DNA from: Clostridia bacterium
GTDB lineage: Bacteria > Bacillota > Clostridia > Oscillospirales > Ruminococcaceae
Direction of reading: 5' to 3'
NCBI GenBank assembly: GCA_009177225.1
Contig: WFLZ01000167.1
Location: forward strand, 7,263 to 12,270
DNA: 5,008 nt
The notes under the pieces were generated by a model that was given only the letters and a program-made list of their open reading frames with translations, was not told the DNA's origin and searched no databases. The position numbers were made by a program, and so were the translations under genes. The stretch's first letter is position 1; every line of letters starts with the position of its first letter. Positions 1 to 5,008 of this stretch are shown piece by piece.

Positions 1-358
1 GATTTTGCGGAAAATTCATCTGCTGAGAGTATATACTCTGATTCTGCGGAAAATTCATCTGCTGAGAATACATACTCTGATTCTGTGGAAAGTTCATCTG
101 CTGAGAATACATACTTTGATTCTGTGGGAAATTCATCTGCTGAGAGTACATACTCTGATTCTGTTGACTGATATTAATATTATCCGTAATATTTACCGTT
201 TTTTGTTCCGGAACTACTGTGTTTTCGGTCTGAATTTTTTCTTTCGCATTTTTTGTACTGTTCATATCACGGAAAGAATATCTGCTGTTGTATGAAAAAT
301 TTTTTTCCGAATGATTATTTTTCAAGTAAATCTGTCTGTTAACATCTCTGAAATTCAT
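1..358 (-). CDS. Asn/Gln-rich tandem-repeat protein of unknown function, third gene of the RNA repair operon (partial, C-terminus beyond the left edge)
   Basis: No family is recognised. The frame opens with ATG at 358-356, preceded by GAAGGTG with 6-nt spacing, and stays open for 119 codons to the window edge. Residues 1-66 are polar and rich in Asn, Ser, Arg and Lys, with two similar short motifs, FRDVN (3-7) and FRDMN (29-33). Residues 67-118 are four exact-length copies of NQSMYSQQMNFPQ, one with Ile for the first Met, and a fifth copy starts at the edge. There is no signal peptide, membrane segment, Cys or enzyme motif. The composition (Gln, Asn, Ser, Tyr, Met, no charge in the repeats) is that of a disordered, prion-like or condensate-forming segment; that reading is inference. 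The gene starts 13 nt after the pnkp stop, so it is probably co-transcribed with hen1-pnkp. A folded domain could lie in the missing C-terminal part. Confidence 0.85.
   Translation of the reverse strand, partial: MNFRDVNRQIYLKNNHSEKNFSYNSRYSFRDMNSTKNAKEKIQTENTVVPEQKTVNITDNINISQQNQSMYSQQMNFPQNQSMYSQQMNFPQNQSMYSQQMNFPQNQSIYSQQMNFPQN
5..160 (-). repeat. Four in-phase 39-bp tandem repeats encoding NQSMYSQQMNFPQ
   Basis: Four contiguous 39-bp units (160-122, 121-83, 82-44, 43-5 on the minus strand) have no indels, and a fifth unit begins at 4-1. Each unit is 13 codons in the frame of the minus-strand gene. The units differ at seven nucleotide positions, all third codon positions; six of these are synonymous and one gives Met to Ile. 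The array continues past the left edge, so total copy number is unknown. Confidence 0.95.
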
Positions 359-364
359 GTGTCA

Positions 365-371
365 CACCTTC
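365..371 (-). promoter_or_regulatory. Ribosome binding site of the Asn/Gln-rich repeat gene
   Basis: GAAGGTG on the minus strand matches the AAGGAG consensus at five of six positions and lies 6 nt before the ATG. It begins directly after the pnkp TAA, so ribosomes finishing pnkp reach this start at once. This supports translational coupling and decides the strand of the repeat-containing gene. Confidence 0.7.
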
Positions 372-2939
372 TTACAGTCTCGGGTCAACGGGTTCGCTTT
401 CAAACGCAAGTACGCCGAAAACACATTCATGTACCCTGTAAAGCGGTTCATTCCGCACAAATCTTTTCAGTGATTCCATACCCAGTGAAAATTCTTTCAA
501 TGCAAGGTTTCTCTTTCTTGAAAGGGAACGTTTTTTCAGTCTTTTCAGATTGGACGGTTCAAGGTATTCCGGACCGTAAATGATTCTGAGATATTCACGT
601 CCTCTGCATTTTACGGCAGGCTGAAGAAGTTTTGTACCCTGTTTTGCTGTGTAGTATTCAGGTTTTACAACCATTCCCTCACCGCCTGAAGAAGTGAGTT
701 CTTCCCACCATTTTACACCGTTTTCAATACTTGTTTCGTCCTCTGTGTCAACGCATATATAAGGAGTAATCATAAAAACAGGGTCATTTCCGCTAATATA
801 TTTTTTAATTGTTTCCATGTGCCATATATGCTGTTGGTTGTCAAAAGTTTTTCCCTCGCACGCAAGTATATGGAACGGTGCAATTCTGAAATCGTCAGTT
901 GATTTTACAGTCCAGCAGTATTCCCTGTAGGAGTCAATATACTTGTGGATAGCGTTCTTTTTGAAACGGAACTTTTCAAGAACTTCATTAAGGTCTGTAT
1001 TTTGTCCGGAAGTTTTTTCACCTACTTCATAGGCGTTATTGGTTCTCTGACAGGCTTTTTCAAGAAGTCCGACCGCCGAACCGAGTACGCTGTGACCTGC
1101 ATTTCCGACGGGTGCGTACTGAGTTTTAATAAGTCCCTGTGCCTTTTCCGACCATGGCATAAGTTCGGTATCCAAGCAGACCCATTCTGTGTGGAAATCG
1201 TCCCAGAAATTATTATTTGTCAAAACTTTGTCCAGTCTTTCAAGCAGTTCTCTTTCAGTTTCTGCGTTGTCAAAAAAACGTCTGCCTGTTCTTGTGTATA
1301 TAATTCCGGCAGTACCGTCATTTATACCGAAACGTTTCTGAGCAGTTTCCATATTGTGACATAAAATTATTACAGCTCTTGAACCCATGTGTTTCTTTTC
1401 ACACACTACATTTTTTATACCGTTTTTTCTGTAATATTCAAAAGCTTCGAGGGGATGTTCAAGCCAGTTGTCAATTTTACTTGTTTCGCAAGGTGACATA
1501 GTAGGCGGCAGATAAATAAGCCAGTGAGGGTCAGCCGAAAAGCGTGACATTATTTCCAGTGCGGCAGCGGCGTTATTTTCGTCAATGCTTACTGACGGAA
1601 TAAGTTCGGTTGTGAGATGCATTTTTCCCTGAAAATCCCCGACTGTAAGCATATCGCCCATGTCGGAATTTTCGTCCGTATCAAGAGGCTTGACGGGTTC
1701 GTAGTACTGTTCATGTGCGTCAACGCTTATAAATTCTCTTTCCGGATAACGCATGGCGGTGAGTTTTCCACCGAAAACACAGCCCGTATCAATACAGAAA
1801 GTACCGTTTACAGCCTGTACTTCCTTTGACGGAGTATGACCGTATACAATAGTTGCCCGTCCTCTGTAGTCGGAAGCCCAGTCAAGACGCACAGGTAAAC
1901 CAAATTCGTCAGTTTCTCCGGTGGTTTCGCCATAAATACAGAACTCTCTTACACGGGAAGAACCACGTCCGATATATTCCTGTTTTATTCCGGCATGGGA
2001 TACAACAAGTTTTCCGTCGTCAAGAACATAGTGACTGATAAGACCGTCCATAAAGTCATGAACTTCTTTTCTGAAATCTTCACTTTGCTGTGAAAGTTCC
2101 TCTGTCGTTCTGTCAAGACCGTAAGTAAGACCGACTTTTTTCCCTTTGAGATATTTTACAAGTTTTACGTCATGGTTTCCCGTAATCGCAAGTGCATTTC
2201 CCGATTTCACCATATTCATGACAAGTTTCAGAACTCCGGTATTATCCGAACCTCTGTCGCAGAAATCTCCGAGAAAAACAGCTTTTCTGCCGTCGGGGTG
2301 GATGGGTACGCCGTTTTCGTTTCTGATATATCCGAGTTTGTCAAGAAGTTCATTAAGTTCACCTGAACAGCCGTGAATATCACCAATAATGTCAAAAGGA
2401 CCGTGTTCGTCCTGTTTGTTGTTCCAGAGCTTTGTACGGACTATTTCAGCGTTTTCGATATCTTCAATAGAGTTCAGAACATACACATATCTGAATCCCT
2501 CACGTTTAAGATTACGTATACTTCTCCGCAGGTCGTTGCAGTGATTACGGATAACTCTTTCAGGAAAACCACGGTTTTCACGGGCATTATTTCTTTCCAT
2601 AAGTACTTTTTCCGGCAGATTGAGAACTATCGCAACACTGTGGACATTGTTTTCACGGGCGAGGTCAATTATCTGTTTTCTTGCACTCTGCTGTAAATTA
2701 GTAGCGTCAATTACAGTAAGTTTCATAAGGTCAAGACGCTTTTTCACTGCATAGAAAAGCAGGTCAAAAGCTTCACGGGAAACGTTCTGATTATTTTCGT
2801 CGTCTGAAATCATGGCACGGAAAAAGTCAGATGACATTACTTCCGTAGGCTTGAATTTTGTATTTGCAAAGGTTGTCTTTCCGCTTGAAGTTGCCCCGAC
2901 CATTGCAACGAGAGCAAACTCTGGAATTTCTATACGCAT
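372..2939 (-). CDS. pnkp: Bacterial polynucleotide kinase-phosphatase-ligase (Pnkp), RNA repair enzyme
   Basis: This 855-residue, three-domain enzyme repairs broken RNA: it phosphorylates the 5'-OH end, removes the 2',3'-cyclic or 3' phosphate and, activated by Hen1, seals the ends. The kinase domain (about 1-170) has the P-loop GATSSGKT at 15-22, Asp38 as the likely general base, and Arg116/Arg120. The binuclear metallophosphoesterase domain (about 180-400) has GDIHG (186-190), GDFCDRG (224-230), GNHD (254-257), SHAG (314-317), YGHTP (366-370) and Asp384. The ligase/adenylyltransferase domain (about 470-855) has the nucleophile motif KHMGSR at 516-521 (Lys516), LDTELMPW (589-596), EGMVVKP (754-760) and the motif V segment QPAVKCRGREY (773-783). 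Length and motif spacing agree with the Clostridium thermocellum enzyme as I remember it (about 870 residues). The ATG overlaps the end of hen1 by 10 nt, with GGGAG 10 nt upstream. No key residue appears to be missing. Confidence 0.97.
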   Translation of the reverse strand: MRIEIPEFALVAMVGATSSGKTTFANTKFKPTEVMSSDFFRAMISDDENNQNVSREAFDLLFYAVKKRLDLMKLTVIDATNLQQSARKQIIDLARENNVHSVAIVLNLPEKVLMERNNARENRGFPERVIRNHCNDLRRSIRNLKREGFRYVYVLNSIEDIENAEIVRTKLWNNKQDEHGPFDIIGDIHGCSGELNELLDKLGYIRNENGVPIHPDGRKAVFLGDFCDRGSDNTGVLKLVMNMVKSGNALAITGNHDVKLVKYLKGKKVGLTYGLDRTTEELSQQSEDFRKEVHDFMDGLISHYVLDDGKLVVSHAGIKQEYIGRGSSRVREFCIYGETTGETDEFGLPVRLDWASDYRGRATIVYGHTPSKEVQAVNGTFCIDTGCVFGGKLTAMRYPEREFISVDAHEQYYEPVKPLDTDENSDMGDMLTVGDFQGKMHLTTELIPSVSIDENNAAAALEIMSRFSADPHWLIYLPPTMSPCETSKIDNWLEHPLEAFEYYRKNGIKNVVCEKKHMGSRAVIILCHNMETAQKRFGINDGTAGIIYTRTGRRFFDNAETERELLERLDKVLTNNNFWDDFHTEWVCLDTELMPWSEKAQGLIKTQYAPVGNAGHSVLGSAVGLLEKACQRTNNAYEVGEKTSGQNTDLNEVLEKFRFKKNAIHKYIDSYREYCWTVKSTDDFRIAPFHILACEGKTFDNQQHIWHMETIKKYISGNDPVFMITPYICVDTEDETSIENGVKWWEELTSSGGEGMVVKPEYYTAKQGTKLLQPAVKCRGREYLRIIYGPEYLEPSNLKRLKKRSLSRKRNLALKEFSLGMESLKRFVRNEPLYRVHECVFGVLAFESEPVDPRL

Positions 2940-4315
2940 TTTGTGAACACTCCCATCTGTGTCGGTGTACCGTAATTTTCGTCCATTTCACCGATACCGC
3001 TTATTTTAACCGTATACCCGAATTTTTCGCATATATGTTCAGTCCATTTTCTGAACTCCTCTCTTGTCCACTCAAAACGGTGGTCATTATGACGGAGTGT
3101 GTCAGTTTTAAGAAAACTGTAATTTTCGTTGTATTCTCTGTTTGGCGTAGTGAGAACGACCGTTTTAGGCTGTGCAAATTCAAATAACGAACGTTCAAAA
3201 GCAGGTATTCTCAGGGGTTCAATATGTTCTATTACCTCAATTACGCAGGCACAGTCATATCCGGAAAAGCGTTTGTCCCTGTATGTCAGCGATGCCTGCA
3301 TAAGAGTGAGTTTGTTTTTTCTGTACGACTGCATGGTGTCGTAATGAAGTCTTGTTTTAGCTTTTTCGAGTTCGTTAACGGAAACGTCTGCGGCGGTGAC
3401 TTTCTGTAGCTGCTTTTCGTTAAGCAGGAGTTTAGTGAGACGACATTCTCCGCACCCCAAGTCTATAACACTTGTCGCACCGCTTTCAAGAACGGCATTC
3501 TTTACGGTTTCCATACGCTGACTGTTAAGCGAAATCCTGCGTTCCTTTACTTCTTCCGGTAAATTTTCTTCTTCCGTTTCTTCTTCCGGTTCACTTTCAA
3601 GCAGTCGGTCAATTGCTTTGTGTGCGTAACTCTTTTTCATAAGGAAATAGCGGAAAACTATTTCATCTCGTGCAGGGTGTCCGGCGAGCCATTCACCGCC
3701 GTGAGAAAGAAGCTTGTCAATTTCGTCCTCACTGATGTAGTAATGTTTCTGTTTGTCAAAAACAGGAATAAGCACATAAATATGATTAAGCATTTCCGAA
3801 AGTTTCAGCGTACCGCTTATTTCAAGGTTTATGTATGGACTTTCTCCCCATTCCTCAAATTTTTCGTCAAGCATTGTTTTTGAAGTTTTCACGGTATAGC
3901 CGAGCGGTTCAAAAATTTTGCGTGCAAATTCGTCTTTTCCCTGAATCATGTGAATACAGGCGGTGAGTTTAATGGGACTGTCTGCGAGTTCCTGTTTTTT
4001 GTCACACCGACTATTCATGGCAGTGCCGAAAATACGTGAAATTGCCGTACTCATAAACGAAGAAGCAGTATAGGGACGGTCGTTGACGTAATCAAAAAGA
4101 CCGCCGTCCTTAGAACCGAGTTTACCTCTTGCGAGGTCAATCGGATTGATGTCTAGCAGTAAAGCGACTGTAGTGCGTTCGTCTGACACTTCCGGATAAA
4201 AGACGTAAGCCATTCCGGAATTAAGTTCAAACTGCTGTGAACGGTAAGGATTTTTATGCAGTAAATAGCCTAAATCCTGCGTGTTTTTTCCTTCGTATGT
4301 GATTGTTAAAAGCAA
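2930..4315 (-). CDS. hen1: RNA 3'-terminal ribose 2'-O-methyltransferase Hen1
   Basis: Hen1 adds a 2'-O-methyl group to the 3'-terminal ribose of cleaved RNA before Pnkp seals it, protecting the junction from another cut. It also partners Pnkp and activates its ligase through its N-terminal region. The protein has 461 residues. Residues 1 to about 238 match the bacterial Hen1-specific N-terminal domain, and an acidic linker (SEPEEETEEE, 241-250) follows. The SAM-dependent methyltransferase domain (about 262-461) has VIDLGCGE at 283-290. The Hen1-type metal-site ligands are Glu360, Glu363 and His364 (IEVIEHIEP) with His412 (RHNDHRFEW, 408-416). The start is TTG at 4315-4313: it follows AAAGGAG by 9 nt and gives the N-terminus MLLTITYE, which fits the family, whereas the next in-frame Met is residue 35 and would delete conserved sequence. 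The TAG stop lies inside the pnkp start region. It is the first gene of the cluster. Confidence 0.97.
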   Translation of the reverse strand: MLLTITYEGKNTQDLGYLLHKNPYRSQQFELNSGMAYVFYPEVSDERTTVALLLDINPIDLARGKLGSKDGGLFDYVNDRPYTASSFMSTAISRIFGTAMNSRCDKKQELADSPIKLTACIHMIQGKDEFARKIFEPLGYTVKTSKTMLDEKFEEWGESPYINLEISGTLKLSEMLNHIYVLIPVFDKQKHYYISEDEIDKLLSHGGEWLAGHPARDEIVFRYFLMKKSYAHKAIDRLLESEPEEETEEENLPEEVKERRISLNSQRMETVKNAVLESGATSVIDLGCGECRLTKLLLNEKQLQKVTAADVSVNELEKAKTRLHYDTMQSYRKNKLTLMQASLTYRDKRFSGYDCACVIEVIEHIEPLRIPAFERSLFEFAQPKTVVLTTPNREYNENYSFLKTDTLRHNDHRFEWTREEFRKWTEHICEKFGYTVKISGIGEMDENYGTPTQMGVFTKCV

Positions 4316-4324
4316 ATATTTTCA

Positions 4325-4331
4325 CTCCTTT
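4325..4331 (-). promoter_or_regulatory. Ribosome binding site that fixes the TTG start of hen1
   Basis: AAAGGAG on the minus strand lies 9 nt before the TTG at 4315-4313 and is a near-consensus Shine-Dalgarno sequence. No ATG or GTG in the hen1 frame sits at a suitable distance, so the start is TTG. A second purine tract, GGAGGAAA, lies about 17 nt further upstream and is too far away to serve this start. Confidence 0.8.
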
Positions 4332-4350
4332 AAAAAAATTTTTCCTCCAT
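4330..4350 (-). other. Possible leader micro-ORF (MEEKFF) ahead of hen1
   Basis: An ATG at 4350-4348 opens a six-codon frame, Met-Glu-Glu-Lys-Phe-Phe, ending in TAA at 4332-4330. The stop overlaps the first bases of the hen1 ribosome binding site. The predicted transcription start (about 4354) lies only some 4 nt before the ATG, so it could be read only as a nearly leaderless message. The GGAGG it contains may instead be just a purine tract. It may be chance. Confidence 0.2.
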
Positions 4351-4353
4351 AGC

Positions 4354-4369
4354 TGATATAATTATATCA
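4354..4369. repeat. 16-bp perfect palindrome over the hen1 -10 box
   Basis: TGATATAATTATATCA equals its own reverse complement across all 16 bases. It covers the whole extended -10 element of the hen1 promoter and reaches about to its predicted transcription start. Such placement suits binding of a dimeric repressor, but the sequence is pure A/T except at its edges, so chance symmetry in AT-rich promoter DNA is a real alternative. Confidence 0.5.
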
Positions 4370-4389
4370 TAAATTTTAATTGTATGCAA
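4361..4389 (-). promoter_or_regulatory. Sigma-A-type promoter of the hen1-pnkp operon
   Basis: On the minus strand, -35 TTGCAT (4389-4384) is followed by a 17-nt spacer and a perfect -10 TATAAT (4366-4361). The TG dinucleotide of an extended -10 (TGATATAAT) is present. The -35 box is weak (three of six consensus bases), which the extended -10 could offset. Predicted transcription start is about 4354, giving a leader of about 38 nt. The -10 is embedded in a 16-bp palindrome that could be an operator. Confidence 0.75.
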
Positions 4390-4420
4390 TAAATTTGTGA
4401 TAGAAATTTTGAAATAGGTA

Positions 4421-4449
4421 TTGAAATACGGAAATAAAAGTGATACAAT
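4421..4449 (+). promoter_or_regulatory. Sigma-A-type promoter of the antiporter gene
   Basis: TTGAAA (4421-4426), a 17-nt spacer and TACAAT (4444-4449), with TG one base before the -10 (TGATACAAT), form a near-consensus housekeeping promoter. Predicted start is about 4456, leaving a leader of about 36 nt before the ATG at 4492. It faces away from the hen1 promoter; the two -35 boxes are about 31 bp apart. Confidence 0.75.
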
Positions 4450-4458
4450 AGTTTGCGG

Positions 4459-4473
4459 TATAAAAATTTTATA
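4459..4473. repeat. Short inverted repeat in the antiporter leader
   Basis: TATAAAA and TTTTATA flank one central base just after the predicted transcription start. It could be an operator half-site pair or AT-rich chance; with a one-base centre it cannot form a useful RNA hairpin. Confidence 0.25.
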
Positions 4474-4491
4474 GAAAGAAAGTGGTTTTTT

Positions 4492-5008
4492 ATGGACAGA
4501 ATATCATTTTTCAGGGATTTGGCGATAATAATTGTATCGGCAAAACTATGCGGACTTATTGCACAGAAACTCAAAGCTCCGCAGGTAGTCGGCGAAATTA
4601 TAGCCGGTCTGCTGATAGGTCCGAGTTGTTTTAAAATTTTAGGCGGTGCAGATTATGCAGGTGCGGACTATCTCTCACTTCTTGCGGAAATCGGTGTTGT
4701 AATGCTGATGTTTGAAGCAGGTCTTGAAACAAATATGAAAGACTTGCTGAAAACAGGACCTAAAGCCTTGCTGATAGCCTGCGTGGGCGTATTTGTTCCG
4801 CTTGCGGGGGGAACGGTTCTTTATGGCAGTTTTTATGGATTCGGTTCAATAGGCAGTGAAAGCTTTTTCAGAGCGGTCTTTATAGGTACTATAATGACAG
4901 CGACTTCCGTCGGAATTACCGTTCAGACGCTTAAAGAACTCGGTCATTTAAAGGAAAATATCGGAACGCTTATTCTAAGCAGTGCGATTATTGACGACGT
5001 TATAGGAA
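4492..5008 (+). CDS. CPA2-family cation/proton antiporter (partial, C-terminus beyond the right edge)
   Basis: The first 172 residues of a membrane antiporter that exchanges monovalent cations (Na+ or K+) for protons across the cytoplasmic membrane. ATG at 4492 follows the weak ribosome binding site GAAAGTGG by 6 nt, and the frame stays open to the window edge. Family marks are the N-terminal segment LKAPQVVGEIIAGLLIGP (27-44), the following MLMFEAGLE (71-79), TATSVGIT (136-143) in a later helix, and IIDDVIG (166-172). The adjacent Asp168-Asp169 pair resembles the paired acidic ion-binding residues of electrogenic members such as NapA. About six hydrophobic segments are visible (near 10-27, 34-50, 60-78, 90-112, 126-148, and one from 158). 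Full-length members have roughly 380 or more residues, sometimes with C-terminal TrkA-type regulatory domains; whether these exist here cannot be seen. Ion specificity is not decidable. It is transcribed away from the RNA repair operon. Confidence 0.92.
   Translation, partial: MDRISFFRDLAIIIVSAKLCGLIAQKLKAPQVVGEIIAGLLIGPSCFKILGGADYAGADYLSLLAEIGVVMLMFEAGLETNMKDLLKTGPKALLIACVGVFVPLAGGTVLYGSFYGFGSIGSESFFRAVFIGTIMTATSVGITVQTLKELGHLKENIGTLILSSAIIDDVIG

Noticed and set aside
1..160. A second open minus-strand frame across the repeats giving an acidic peptide (ESEYVFSADEFS-like)
   Set aside because: It is open only because the 39-bp unit lacks stops in that phase; it is not the frame continuous with the ATG at 358, and unit differences would change its residues.
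1..160. CRISPR array
   Set aside because: The 39-bp units are directly contiguous with no unique spacers and lie in phase in a coding frame.
5..295. A rightward open frame of 96 codons through the repeats, giving a Leu/Ile/His-rich repeat protein
   Set aside because: It opens at a TTG at the window edge with no visible ribosome binding site. The minus-strand frame has ATG, ribosome binding site and operon position, and the variation between repeat units falls on its third codon positions.
359..371. Terminator between pnkp and the repeat gene
   Set aside because: Only 13 nt separate the genes, with a ribosome binding site and no hairpin or U-tract.
945..1364. Rightward open frames opposite pnkp and hen1 (for example 945-1364, 2373-2696, 2858-3187, 3620-3883)
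   Set aside because: They lie antisense to genes with full sets of catalytic motifs, have no family resemblance and are explained as shadows of those genes.
4362..4574. Minus-strand open frame of 70 codons across the intergenic region and the antiporter start
   Set aside because: It overlaps both promoters and the conserved N-terminus of the antiporter on the other strand, and shows no recognisable protein features.

Overview
The window looks like a low-GC Firmicute chromosome segment, probably a Ruminococcus-type gut clostridium. That is inferred from AT-rich intergenic DNA, AGGAG-type ribosome binding sites, a TTG start codon and protein character; no rRNA or other marker is present to confirm it.

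Most of the window (about 1 to 4315) is a single leftward (minus-strand) gene cluster. The first gene, after a well-formed sigma-A-type promoter near 4361-4389, is hen1 (4315 to 2930). It encodes the RNA 3'-terminal ribose 2'-O-methyltransferase. It overlaps by 10 nt with pnkp (2939 to 372), the three-domain polynucleotide kinase / 2',3'-phosphatase / RNA ligase. Together these form the known bacterial Pnkp-Hen1 RNA repair system. Pnkp heals and seals RNA cut by ribotoxins, and Hen1 methylates the broken 3' end so that the sealed RNA resists re-cleavage at that site. All the catalytic motifs I looked for are present in both proteins, so the system looks functional.

The surprise is a third gene (358 to beyond the left edge). 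It starts only 13 nt after the pnkp stop with its own ribosome binding site. It encodes an Asn/Gln-rich protein with a perfectly phased 13-residue tandem repeat (NQSMYSQQMNFPQ). I recognise no family. Variation among the repeat copies is confined to third codon positions and is nearly all synonymous, so the peptide itself appears to be under selection. Its place in an RNA repair operon makes it the best candidate here for an undescribed component.

On the right, a 176-bp divergent intergenic region (4316-4491) carries two back-to-back promoters, a 16-bp perfect palindrome over the hen1 -10 box and a possible six-codon leader ORF. Beyond it a rightward CPA2-type cation/proton antiporter gene begins at 4492 and runs off the window. 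It probably has no functional link to RNA repair.
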